Below the pieces are notes generated by a model. It did no database searches, had not been told where the DNA came from, and was given only the letters and a program-made list of their open reading frames with translations. From Entomortierella parvispora (taxonomy: Eukaryota > Mortierellomycota > Mortierellomycetes > Mortierellales > Mortierellaceae), in the NCBI GenBank assembly GCA_963573315.1, contig OY752140.1, forward strand, positions 3,844,001 through 3,908,000: DNA of 64,000 nt. The letters are read 5' to 3'. A program made the translations under genes and the position numbers. Below, piece by piece: positions 47,465 through 59,589 of the stretch (position 1 is its first letter; each line of letters begins with the position of its first letter).

Positions 47465-50183
47465 TTTGTGGGGTGCAGTGTGCCACTATTTTGAAAATAA
47501 GAAAGAGAATGCGTGAGCAAGCAAGGCTGGGGGAAGGGGAGGCAAAGGCTGATCGAATCGAGCGATGCAAAGGAGCAGTTACCTGGAGTTGTGTTGGCTA
47601 ATGAAGAGAGGGGCGGAAAAGGAAGCGAGATCCTCATGGGTTCATCGCTTGGAAAGGGATGGAGTGGTGAGGAGTTGTGGAAGAGGGAGAGAGCAAAAAG
47701 AATTCAAGATTGATTCGAGGATGGATGGATGAATGAGTGTGAGGGATGAGCAGCAGCCGCGAGAACTATAAAAACGAAACGGCGGGGGTAGTAGCAGGAC
47801 CAAAGAAGAGGAAAGTAAGAGAGAGCAGTAGTTTCCGTTGGCAGTTGGGTTGTTCCGGAGAGGGGGTTGTCGAGGTGTCTAGGCCTTGAAGCAGGGGAGG
47901 AGCAAGGATGGGGACAAGGGACAGAGGGCAGGAGGGTGAAGGAAGCAAAGGAAGAAAGGAAGGAAGGAAGGATGGCAGACTGGATGCAACGACGAGATGC
48001 AACAGGGACACACAATGAGCCCCGAATCAGTCGCTTTGGCTGGTGGCTGGACTGTGTGTGTGTGTGTGTGTGTGTGTGAATGTGTGTGTTTGTGGACGGG
48101 GCGGAGGGAGGGAGAAAGCGAAGGGGGAAAAAATGAATTGATTTTTTGATGTCTCTCCTTCGTGCGCTTTGGACGCGCCTCTCTTCGTCTTCCTTCTTTT
48201 TTGTTCTCTGCCTGCCTGTCAATCACTCATCCTTGATGACCTGTCTTTGTCGCGACCATCTTCACCGCTGGTGATCTTGACCCAAGAAGAATAGGATCAA
48301 GCAGAGACGTGTACTCGTCCTGTCTTGCCTCGTGTTGCTGGACTCATGACTCCCATCTTTGTCGACCCTTTCGCGCGTGCTGTGCAAAGGCCAGGCTACG
48401 CAAACCAGACGAGTGCCTGCCCGCAACCAGCCTCAGATAAAAAAAAAAAAAAAAAAAAAAAAAAGGGGCGGAAGAAAGCAACGAAAAGATGGCGACGCGC
48501 CGAGTCTTGCGACCTCCCTTGGTGTGACAGCACAGAAGGAACAAAAACGCGATCGTATCTTTTTCTTTGGTTCTTAGGCCCGCGCAGAAGACAAGAGGCG
48601 CGGCTCTCAAGTTTTATTTTTGCAACTGTGGTCTGGCTTCCCTTTCATCACTCATCAGACAACGACCATGGCCAGTTTGTTGAGAGCCCACCCAAGTCCT
48701 CATACAATCATAAGGAATGGGATGGGATCGACCCATCTTTCAGCCAAGCCAGCCAACCAGCAAGGTGCCTATTAATCTCCTCATCCTGGGAGAATGGGCT
48801 GGTCGCTCACCCCGACAGAGGGGCGAAATTGGCCTGCAGGCTATTTTCTACATGTTTCGGTGGCCAAGGTTGTTCCTGCTGAACGAGGAAGAGAGCCGCG
48901 TCATAGATCGACGAGGGAACCTGACCAACAAACACGCAGACGAGAACGATTGGATAGGAAGGGAACAGGGTTTGTTATGGCGAAGCAGTGAAGAAGGGGT
49001 CGGTCGATCCTCCCAAGGAAGTTACAGTGCGCGTTTTATTTTACAGTATTCATTTTGTTCTCGAAAGACTGGTAGGGGGGCAAGGGCATGGTGGGACAAG
49101 GCGAGACCCTTGTGGAGGGCTGTCGTGTCCGATCTTAAGAGCTACGACGGCTGAAGGAAAAAAGCAGGCGGCTGCCAAGACGAGGAAGATGAAAGAGAAG
49201 GAAAAGAGAAAGAGACAGGAGAGCGACGACAGGCCCAGGAACAGGTCTAAAACGGCGCCGTTTGTCGGGTCAGGCAACAAAAAGAGTGCAGCGCAGTGTC
49301 GCAGTGTCAGAGAGAGAGAGACAGAGAGAGAAACCGACAGACGGATCACGGCCAAGGGAAAAATTCGTGTTGGTTTGAGGCTGAGTCGGAGGTGGGGCGT
49401 TGTTGTGTTGTCTTGTTGTTGTTTTCTCTCTTTGGTTCTCTCGTCCCTTTGGATGGAGGTGTGTGTGTTGTCTGCGTGGAAGCGAGGGTCAGCCAACGGG
49501 CCTTTCCCCGGGTTGTCGACAGCAGGCATTGTCTGTTGTCAGACACATGGACAAGGGCGAGCGAGAAAAGAAAAAAGAGGACAGGCAGCACAGGGACAGA
49601 GGCGGAAGGAGAGCAACAAGAGAAGCAATGCGAGCGAGAAGCGAGAGAACTCGTTGTTTCGAGTCGAGGCGGAGAAACACCGCCACACTCTGCCGCAGAG
49701 ACAGTTGGCGAACGAGGCACCGGCGGGTGGATGGATGGATGGATGCCCTCTCTTTCTCTGCTTCCTCTCCTCCCTGCCTCCCAAACCCTCGTCTCTTTTC
49801 TCCTTCCTCTCTTCATCTGCAATCCTCTTCATTCATCTCTTTCATCCATGGGCCTTCCTTTGCCGTAGCCGATTACTTCCTCCCTCACTCTCTCTCTCTC
49901 TTTTTTTTTTGTTTGTTTTCCCACCTTCTCGTTTTCACCCTCACTCTTCGCCCTCCCTTCCCTTCCCTGCACTCCTCGTCCACCTCTCTTCAACTATTTC
50001 TCCACTCCACCTCGTCCCTCTTTCCTTGCTCACTTCCTTCCTTCCTCTTTCGCCCAGTTTGCTCATTATTCTCTGCTCCGAGTCTCGTCCTCTCCCCCGC
50101 GACTAACCCCATCTCTTCATTTCGAGCGATTGATCTTCCCTTGGGTGATTGACTGCTACTGACTGATTGAACGATATATCCAA
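47465..50183. promoter_or_regulatory. 2.7 kb divergent spacer between the Sds3-like gene (-) and the IPT-ankyrin-zinc-finger gene (+)
   Basis: No supported gene. The Sds3-proximal kilobase is purine-rich on the plus strand (GGAAGGAAGG runs near 47950-47970). A TG-dinucleotide run lies at about 48053-48078 and a ~27-base A-run near 48440-48466. A GATG tandem lies near 49728-49745. From about 49745 to 50150 the plus strand is pyrimidine-rich up to the ATG. The overlapping ORFs here in several frames are low-complexity by-products. Confidence 0.5.
48053..48078. repeat. TG-dinucleotide microsatellite
   Basis: About thirteen uninterrupted TG units, followed after a short break by four more. Intergenic. 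Confidence 0.9.
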
Positions 50184-53100
50184 ATGGCTTCAGACAATCC
50201 TCCCCCGAGTGAGCATCGCCTGCAGCAAGGCAACTCGCGGTCCAATCCCGCCCCTCTTTACAAGACCACCTCTCCCAATACTTACTCACCTATCCAGCAG
50301 GCAAGCCAGACTGTACGTGACTATTGAACTCGTAACTTTCATATCCTAGCTCTTCGTTTGACCAGGAGTGGATGGCGATCTGAGCATACGGTTGTTTTTG
50401 TGAATGCAAAAGATGCAACAGCCAAGCCCAACAGAATGGATACAACTCCATGGACCCACGATCTTCAGCTGTGCACCCGGCTCTGCCGGTGCATCAGTGC
50501 ATGGCCTCTCATTCTCGCATGTTATGGATCCCCCTCCCCTCTCCTCCCTCTCTTTCTCTCTCTCTCTCTCTTTTTTTTTTTTTTTTTTTGGTTTCTTGTT
50601 TTTACGTCAGCTTGGTGCTGCTCGGGAGTGTATGGACCAACCATCCTCTATGCAGAGCGAGGACAATGGACAGATAGTTGTTATCGTCATGAACAACACG
50701 ACACGAACAACAATAATAACAACAAACGAACAGGAAAATGAAAAGGAAGAACGAGCCGCCTCTTTGCCCTCAGCCTCCTTTTTACGCCTTCGCCCCGCCT
50801 TCCCTGGGTCGCTCTGTCGCTCGAATCCTGTGGACCATTGGCCCTGCGCTAACCGTCTCTCTTTGGCATGATTATTTTCTTTTTTTCTTGGTGTCTAGTT
50901 GGAGGCTCCTGCGCCGTCATCTTTTGTCCTCCCGCCCGAAGAGGCTCTGTTTCTGGTCAATAGCCCCTTGATGAGCGAAGCTTCGCTTCCGGATGATCAC
51001 CACCCCCAGCACCATACCTCGTCATCGTCGTCTGCACTGACAGGAGGACCAGCATCAGGACCGATGACCTCGACTGGAGGACCACGCACCTCAGGATCAA
51101 TGGACACGCTGTCGGATCACCACAGTCACCGCAGCAACAGCGGCAGCAGCACCAGCACCGCGAGTCACCATCACCCCGCAACGGCCCATCAAAACAGCCA
51201 CAACAACAGACCAGTTAGTCGGACAAACAGCGGCAGTACCACCAGCTTCCGGTACGTATTTTTTTTTCTCTAAAGAAAAAAAAAAAAAAAGGAAAAGAAG
51301 GTTCATCATGGGCTTCCCAGGGGTGCAGGCGCTGGAGAAGGAGAACGGGAGGAGACAAATTGCACTAAAGGCGGTCCGCTGAGTTCAGCCCGCCCGGGTG
51401 CAAACTCTCTGTTTGGATTCAGCCCTCAGTGTCTTGTGTATGTGTGTGTGCGTGGGTGTGTGTTCTGCCAAGGCCCGAGCCCTTTTCTGTCTATTCAGCC
51501 TTTCCTTTGCCTTTCGCTTGCACACATGTGGGTGTAACAAAGAGCTAGCGAATGCAGCCGTGCGAGACTCTTCGGCAGCTTCATTGAGACTCGCCACCTG
51601 CCCCTTGTTTCCCCCTTCCCCTCAATCGATGGTGGTGGCACAATGCTCGGAGTGCATGATAGACTGACCCTTTGTATCCTCCTCTCTCTCTCTTGTGGCT
51701 CCGTTCCGTTACCTCATTTAAACAACTAGTGGTCCTGCCTTGTCGTCACCGGCTATGCTCGCTTCGGGACAATACCTTCTTACTGTCGCTACGTTCCACA
51801 AGCGTAATCAGGACACAAACTCGTTCAGGACAGGCCAGCAGTTCCTTATCAAATTGGATTTGAGGGCGGCGGCTGCAGATGCTTTTTCAAGCCCAATGTC
51901 GCTCATCTTGCCAAGGCGTATGATACAGAGTCACTTGAAGTCGAAGCAGGGCGATGGCGCTGTAGCGACAGACGCCTCTACAGGCACTGCACCAGAACCG
52001 CACGATGCACCCTCCGTTCCTCCTGGCGATCCGGAAACGCACTTTTATCTGGAGGTGACAGTCCATTTAGCAAGCTCTGAAGCGATTGTCCAAGCTTGCC
52101 CAGAGTGCTGCCACAAGGTAACTACAGTCTCTTTTGTTTCGTTGCCAGGAATTGAGCCTCCATCTCTTGGATGCTGACATCATCTTCGCACGTCGGGTAT
52201 AACCATTTAGGTCGAGGGAAAAGTACGAAAACCTTCAACAGGACCAGGTGCCCCAGCAAAATCTCATACAGCAGGCGACAATGTCGATCCTGGACAGATC
52301 CTGCAATTTTGTGTATCGGACCACATTGTTGATTTCACGCATGGCACATCGACAGTCATGGCCAAGGTCCTCTGTTCATCTACACATCACGACAAACGTG
52401 GCAATAATGACCGCTATTTGTAAGTTCCAAAGAGGTGTCTCCGAGCTCGTAAATGACGCATTGTATGCAGCTAGAGAGAGCAAATAGCCGATGAATAGAC
52501 CAAAGCTAACCTCGTGATGTTCCCGGATCCCTCTATTCTATTAACAGCTTCAAGTTCAGTCTGATGCAGTACATTAATGGGAGCAAGATCCACGTGGGCT
52601 CCTGCAGGACAAAGGACATTCTTTTTACGGGAAACCACAAGAACAAAGGCATGGCCTCTTTCAGCGAAGACAAGGGGGAGGCCAAACCTCGGGTGACCCG
52701 TCCAGATGATGATCTTGGTGCCACAGGTCCGTCCATGGTGATGGGTGGGCAAAACTTTTATTCTGAGGAGCCAGATTCTATACCCGACGAGCCTATGGAC
52801 CGAGCCTACGGCTCCAGTCATGACCCTGTCCAGTCTTCGTCCGCTCAAGCCTCCGCCCGCACTCAGCATACACCACACCATCAGTCGTTCAGCTCGTACG
52901 ACAGTCCCCGATCGTACCCATCGGAGCACCTTCCAAGGATCCAGGAACCTTCAGCTGCCACAGAAATGAGACAGCAACAGCACAAAGATTCGTACAATGG
53001 TCGATCCCCATCTTTCCAAGGATCGGGATCGTTCCCAGGCCCTGCCCATAGTGCATCCATGCCAGACTCGAGAATGAGTGCCCACAGTGGCTATGGGCCT

Positions 53101-56100
53101 GTAAAGTCAAAATCTTGGAATGACACTACAGAAACCCCAAAGATCTCAAAGATCATCCCCGATAGCGGCGACATGCTCGGTGGTACTGAGGTGACAGTTT
53201 TTGGCTCTGGATTCAGAAGTAAGTATCGGTCCTTGAAAGAGTTTGCTCTTGTCGCGCTCATGATGTTAACCTCTGTTCTTTATTTTTTTTGTTGGCTTGT
53301 AGATGGCTTGACCCCATACTTTGACTCTGTGCCTGCAACGAATGTTACTGTGCTCCACTCGGATGTGCTGATCTGTCGTACGCCTCCTAGAATTCAACCG
53401 ACAGTGGTTTCTGTAGGCTTCCATTCGAAATTGTCGTCTGTTGGTAGAGCGGCACCGGATACCAAATTCTCGTATGCAGACAAGCGAGGATTGCAACTGG
53501 CAGAGTTGGTGGCGGAAATCTTGGTCATGGGGCGTGACGACTACGATGAAGGACCACACCGATCAGGAACCGGCCTTCCATCTTCAGACGTATCAGAAAA
53601 AGTAGAGCAACGACTTGGTGGCCTGGGTGATATGCGCTCTAGAGCTACTCGGGTGGTTCGCCGGGGAAGCATGCGCAGGGATTCTTCAGACATTTCAACA
53701 TCGCAACGGTCAAGTCTCGGACATCCTCGACTCAAACCGGCAGGGTCTAGCCCCAGGCGCATGTCTAGTCACAGCCCGTTGTCAGTGGAGCAGAGCTTGG
53801 AGGATGACGAAGAGCTGGAACATCTTGTCGCCGAGATGATGTCCTTGAGCGTAACCCAGTCTGTATCACCGACAATCCAGTCTTGCAAAGCGTTAGAGTC
53901 GGCCATTCTAAGCACCATCAAGAATGCAGAGGATCTTCAGCACATTTCGATGCAGAACGACCAGCGTCATACAATGTTGCATCTGGCAGTGATGCTCGAA
54001 ATGAACTTGCTAGTCCAATACCTTCTCCAAGAACGTATCGAGATCAACTCACCTGATTGGAACGGGTTTACTGGTAAGGATACTATGGATCGTTCAACAC
54101 AATATCAGACATCGAAGGCAAATGTGGATATGATATTGACTTTTTTTTTTTTTTTTTTTGTACTTGCCTTCACTTAGCATTGCACTTTGCTGCCTGGACG
54201 AACCAGCGAACACTCTACGAGCTCTTGGAGAGTCATGGTGCCTCGGGTAAGGTAGCCAACTGCCACCAAGCACTTCCTCGACTCTTGTTTGAAGACAACC
54301 CAGAGACCAGCACGGAATTTGTATGCATGTACCATCCCGGCTCTGAGCGTGCTTTGGAGGCCCTGCGATCTGTGGGCAACATCAACACTAGCAACTTGAA
54401 GGATGACATTCACGAGGCATACAGTCGTGCCAAGAAGGCCAGAGGCTCTGGTGGAAACATTTATGTGAAATCCATGTCGGGAGACAGCGGTGCTCCCAGG
54501 GCGCAGGCGCCAGTGGATCTTCACCGAGAATCTTCTCAGACTCAACAAGCTCAACAACACGACCACTCGCGACCCATGATTTCATCTCCACCGCAGCAGC
54601 AACAGCAGCAACACCACGGACAGTCGTCCTCACCTCATCATGTTCGTTCTCGTCAGGTATCACAGAGTATGCATTCACCCATGCATCATGGAGCACCAGC
54701 TCGTTCGCCTTCTCCCTTGCGGGAATCGTTCGGACATTACCCTCTTTCCGGGAATGGTGAGAATGGCGGACAGTCGGCTGCTGGACCAAGAAGATATCTG
54801 CGCCCAGTCGATGTTCCGCCTTCGCGCTCTGGATCCCTTCCATCTATTCGACTCGAACCTGACCAGCACCGCCATCAGGGGGCTCGTCGACCAGGACCCT
54901 CGCCCACGTATCACGGTGGATCATACCATCACCCACCACCGCCTCATTCACCTACCTCTTCGCCTGGATCTGCTTTGGCGGGTTCCCCAACCTCTCCCAT
55001 GCACCGCCAGCAGTCATCGTCGTCTCATGGCCGCTACCCCACTTCACCGTCGTCCTATGATCATGGTCATTACGAGGGCTCACAAGGCGGGGAGCGTCGA
55101 TCGGACCGTATGTTGCCCTCGTTTGGCTTGAATCTCCCTGTACCATATCCTTACCAAGAAGGTGGTTCTCAGCCACGGGGTCACAGTCCGAATTCTCAAG
55201 CACCGGCCCCTGGAGCTGAATCCGGGCGACAAACCGGTCCTGGCAAACATATCCCTGGTGGTCAGAAGCGATCGGGTTCTTACCATGGGTCGTCTCACGA
55301 TGGACCGGCGGTCAAGTCGGCTAGAACTTTTGAGACACACAAGAATGAACGGCAGGACTATGAAATGCAAGGACCTGCGCTTCCAATTGATCGCCATCGA
55401 TCTGCTTCTGGGCAGGCCTCGTCGAGTCGCATGGATTATAGAGAGATGTCGCAGTCATTCATGGCGGAAGTGGACGAGCCCGCTCACAGGGATATGGATG
55501 AGAATAGCAAAGGCGGCGCTAGTGTTGGAGGTCGCCGCCCCAGTCAGGCCAGCCATACATGTCCCCACCCCAACTGTCACAAGAGTTTTACGCGGCCATT
55601 CAATTTGAGGGCCCACATGAGGGTGCATACGGCGGAACGGCCGTACAAGTGTGACACTTGTGCGTTGGCGTTCTCACGATTGCACGATCGGAACCGACAT
55701 GCGAAATTACATACGGGCATCAAGCCGTTCGAGTGCTCGTTCTGTCATCACCAGTTCATCCGACCGGATGCATTAAGACGTCATTTGGGGCGGGGTGGTG
55801 GCACCGGATGTGGACAAAAGGGATCAATGTCTTCAAACTCGGCGTCTTCGTCCATGTCAGTTCCTGATGGCCAGCAGCAACAGCAGCAGTCGGCTCCAAC
55901 AACGGCGGCGGCCACAGTGGAGCAGGAAGAAGGCTCTGGAGCGGCAGCAGCAGCAACAGCTGCGACAAACGGAGTTCCTTCAAGTCGAAGCAGCACTGGT
56001 AACAGTATGATGAGCACCACAAGTTTGAGCAGTGCTGCCAGTGGTGCGCTTACGATTGTGTCTGTTGCGACCTCTGGTTCTGGAGATTGGACGCGTCCCC

Positions 56101-56483
56101 TCAAGAAGACACCCGAGTCCGTTAAGGAGGAGGAGGAGGAAGAAGGTGAGGAAGACGGTGAAAGAAGGGAAGGAGAGAGTGGCGAAGGCCGACCTCTTGT
56201 GGCTACAGAGCTGCCCAACCGGTTTGAATCTCCTTCTGGAATGGATGAAGACGAGCCTCAGGAGGATCGCGTCCGCCAAGAATATCATTCACGGCAGCCC
56301 GACAGAGATATGACCCTTGTTGAATCGCGTCCTGAACCTGACGAGGCCAAGATGTCGATGGACTCTACAATGGTGGTGACCAAGGATGAGGCCATGTCAG
56401 AACCGGGCCCTACCGCGGTGGAAATAACGACGTCCAGCCCACTGCCCGAGATGGCGATGGAAGAGGTCGTTTCTAGCTCTTAG
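50184..56483 (+). CDS. Mga2/Spt23-like IPT/TIG-ankyrin regulator joined to Crz1-type C2H2 zinc fingers
   Basis: Seven exons (50184-50312, 50899-51251, 51730-52117, 52211-52419, 52548-53218, 53303-54073, 54178-56483) join in frame to 1608 residues. An N-terminal DNA-binding-like region of Mga2/Spt23 type spans about residues 165-385 (FYLEVTVHLASSEAIVQACP, then DRYFFKFSL and CRTKDILFTGNHKNKG). An IPT/TIG domain follows at about 556-640 (IIPDSGDMLGGTEVTVFGSG). An ankyrin pair lies at about 800-865 (TMLHLAVMLEMNLLVQYLL, ALHFAAW). A His/Pro/Ser/Gln-rich linker of ~430 residues leads to three zinc fingers (about 1300-1382): C-x4-C first finger with FTRPFNLRAHMRVH, second with LHDRNRHAKLHTG, third with RPDALRRH and a terminal Cys. 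That pattern is typical of Crz1. An acidic tail follows. Unlike yeast Mga2/Spt23, no C-terminal membrane anchor is seen. Ankyrin repeats and fingers lie in one uninterrupted exon. Confidence 0.88.
50313..50898 (+). other. Long first intron of the IPT-ankyrin-zinc-finger gene
   Basis: This 586 nt intron has donor ACT|GTACGTG and acceptor TGTCTAG|TTGG. It contains a CT run followed by a ~19-base T-run near 50551-50590. The second intron (51252-51729) is also long, at 478 nt, and begins with polyT/polyA. Neither holds a recognisable gene. Confidence 0.65.
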
Positions 56484-56894
56484 GAAGTTCTTTTCATTGC
56501 TCGTTCCCCTTTTTTTTATTCCCCACTTGCACTCGTATTCTCCAACTATCGCAACTCGCCAAACTAAAACAAACAAACAAAAGACAAAACAATATCTTCA
56601 TGACCAAGAAAACCCCTCCTCAACTTTCCCCGTCAATTGTATTTCTACGACAACACAAAGTTTCTACTCTTCCCCTTTCAGCCTCCCAAAAAAAACTGCT
56701 TGATCCACAATACCATGACAGGCAATAAACCAGAAAGCCACTACCGTTTGATGAAAACATTTTTTTTCTTGTATTTTGAATGAAAGGGTGTTGAAAGGGT
56801 TCTATGCTACATTTTTTTCTGGTTTTCGGGTTTGGCTGTTTGATGCGGAATGAAAATGACTTGAAAAGAAGGGAAAGGGTCTATTTTTGTTTCT
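56484..56894. terminator. Convergent 3' flank between the zinc-finger gene and glutamine synthetase
   Basis: A 411 bp AT-rich gap with AATAAA at 56724-56729 on the plus strand. No gene is seen. Confidence 0.5.
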
Positions 56895-59589
56895 CTAGAA
56901 CCAAAGGAGCTCGCTGTAGCGAGGGATGGGGTAGTACTTGTCGGCAGTCAAGACCTCGAGCTGATCAGCAATGATACGGGCATGCTGCAAAGCAGGGACA
57001 ATAAAGTCGCTGGCAGCCTTGGCCTCGGCCACGGCATCGTCATGGATGGCGTGCAACTTGGCAATAGCCTCATCCAAGCCCACAATAGCGGCCTGCATCT
57101 GCTTGGCAACAGGGGTCAAAGCCTTCAATGCCTCGAGCTCAGGCGACTGTGTCTCGCCCTCGATAGAGTTCAACAACTGGACGGACTGAGCCAAAGCACC
57201 ACGGTATTCAAAAGCAGCGGGCAAGATCTGCTGGGCCAAGAGCGTGCGCATGGTGTTGGCCTCGACCAAGAGGTCCTTGGCGTAACGCTCGTTCATGATA
57301 AAGTATCTCGAAGTCAACTCGCTGTTGGAGAAGATTCCGAGCTTGGTCAACATGGACAAGTGATGGGGGGCAATCAATTGCTCAAAGGCCTCAGGGCAGG
57401 TCTTGATGTTGGGCAATCCACGCTTCTCGGCCTCGGCGATCCAAGCATCCGAGTAACCATCACCCTCGAAGCGAATATTCTTGGTCTTGACAATAAACTG
57501 CTTGATGACCTCCAACTTGTCGGCATCAGAGGGGAAGGGCTTCTCACCCATCTGCGCACGCAAAGCAGCAGAGACGTCCTGCAAGGCCGAAGCCACGGCC
57601 GCGTTCAAGATCGTGACGGGGAAGGAAGGCGACTGCTTGGAACCCACAGCACGGAACTCAAACTTGTTGCCGGTGAAGGCAAAAGGAGAGGTACGGTTAC
57701 GGTCGGTCAAATCACGGGCAATGCTGGGGAGGGAAGCGACCTTGACATCCAATGCGGTACCACCCAACTTGATGGTCTGGACCTCGGGCATGGAGAAGTT
57801 CTTGATGGGACGAGATTCTTCGATCGAGTTCAAAACCTCGGTCAAATGCTGACCCAAGAAGATGGACAAGATGGAAGGGGGAGCCTCACAAGCACCCAGA
57901 CGATGCTCGTTGGAAGAGGAAGCGATCGAGGTTCTCAAAAGAGCACCGTGCTGCTGAACAGCGTGCAAGACGGAGACCAAGATCAACAAGAAACGGTAGT
58001 TAGTCTCGGGCTTGACTGTGGGGTCCAACAAGTTCTCGCCGCTATCTGTCGACATGGACCAGTTGCAGTGCTTGCCCGAACCGTTGACACCCTTGAAGGG
58101 CTTCTCGTGGTAAAGGACCTTGAGCTTGTTCTTGTGAGCGACCTTGGACAAGACATCCATGGTCAACAGGTTGTGATCAACGGCCAAGGAAGCCTCCTCA
58201 AAGATGGGAGCCAACTCGAACTGCTGGGGGGCGACCTCGTTGTGGCGGGTTTTGACGGGGACACCGAGACGGAAGAGCTCCAACTCGGCCTCGGACATGG
58301 TGGCCATGACCTTGGAAGGGATACGTCCAAAGTAATGGTCATCCATCTGCTGATGCTTGGGGGGCAAGTTTCCGACCAAGGTACGACCGGTAGTCTTGAT
58401 ATCAGGGCGAAGGGAGTAGAGGGAACGATCAATCAAGAAGTACTCTTGCTCAGTTCCCAAGGTGGTGAAGACGTGGTTGGTCTTTTGCTGGGCACCGACG
58501 GGGACAGACTCGACAAGGGAGAGGAGGTCGCAGCAGGCCTTGGAGATCTGCTCGGTGGAACGGAGCAAGACGGTCTTCTCGTCAAGAGCATCTCCGTTGT
58601 AGGAGATAAAGACGGAGGGGATGTAAAGGACCGAGGTACCGTGGGGACCCTCCTGGATGAACATGGGCGAGGTGGTGTCCCAGACGGTGTATCCACGAGC
58701 CTCGAAGGTGGAGCGCATGCCTCCGGAGGGGAACGAGGACGCATCGGGCTCGGCCTGGAGCAGCTGCGAGCCAGAGAAGGCGTCAATGGCGGTGACCTGT
58801 TGGACAGGATGGCAAGAATGGGAATGGGAAAGGAAAGGGGAAGGGGTCAAAATCCTCTCGTCATATCGTCTTCAGACACCCCCAACAGGGTGACAGAGAG
58901 TCTATTTTCTGCATTTCTGCAGTGCAGCAGCAAACACATGTTTGTCCTACAGACTCGTCTCTTTCTGTTAAAGCTTCATATTCCTCCTGATGTTGCTTGC
59001 TGTTTCCTTGCTTTCCTGATATTGTTCCTGGCATGGGAGATCGCCGCTTTGAGTTGGCATTGTGGTATTGTCGGATTCACAACGGGAATCGATCCAAACG
59101 AGAATCGATCCAAACTGCTTGTTTGTCCTTTTTTGTTCTTTTTCCCCCTCCTGTTGACCCTCCTCTGCCTCTGTCTTTTACCCTTTCGAGTTGTGAGTCA
59201 TTCATTACCTCCTCTCCAGCAGCGGTAAAGGTGGACTTCAGCGACAAGAAGGCATCGTGCTTCTCAGCGGTAGTATCAGTCTGGGGCTGGAACCAATGAG
59301 TGAAATGGGTAGCACCACGATCCATGGCCCAGATCCTGACAGCGTGAGCAATAGCATCGGCCGTGGCACGGTCCAAGGCCTGACGACCGCGCATCTGCTT
59401 CAAGAAGGAGGCATAGGCGGGCTTGGGGAGGGCCTTGGCGATCTGCTGAAGATGAAAGACGTTCTCGCCAAAGAACTCGGAGGTGTAGACGGGGGTACCG
59501 TCAGGGCGCTTAGGATAAGAGATCTTGCGGGTGGGGCGGTTGATGTTGTCCCTGAGAGACTCGACTCTGGCAGTGTTGAGCGCGGACAT
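56895..59589 (-). CDS. Type III glutamine synthetase (GlnN-type)
   Basis: It catalyses ATP-dependent ligation of ammonia to glutamate. Two exons (59589-59209, 58796-56895), separated by a 412 nt intron, give 760 residues. That is the size of the GSIII class and about twice the ~350-residue GSII usual in fungi. The N-terminal GSIII domain has SYPKRPDGTPVYTSEFFGENVF and an FTHWFQPQT motif. The catalytic domain contains the GTEQEYFLID glutamate-binding segment, RHNEVAPQQFELAP, the VNGSGKHCNWS loop, and NRTSPFAFTGNKFEFRAVGS, all characteristic of GSIII. A GSIII-specific helical C-terminus follows (about residues 640-740). Codon use is strongly biased to C-ending codons, suggesting high expression. 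No targeting peptide is obvious. Confidence 0.95.

Noticed and set aside
49296-50152. Overlapping 150-370 codon ORFs before the zinc-finger gene
   Set aside because: Several frames and both strands are open at once through low-complexity sequence, and none has a domain signature.
56982-59228. A 748-codon open frame on the plus strand across the glutamine synthetase gene
   Set aside because: It is antisense to the well-identified GSIII exon and results from that gene's extreme codon bias; the reading is Gly/Leu/Asp/Val-rich without family motifs and crosses the GSIII intron.
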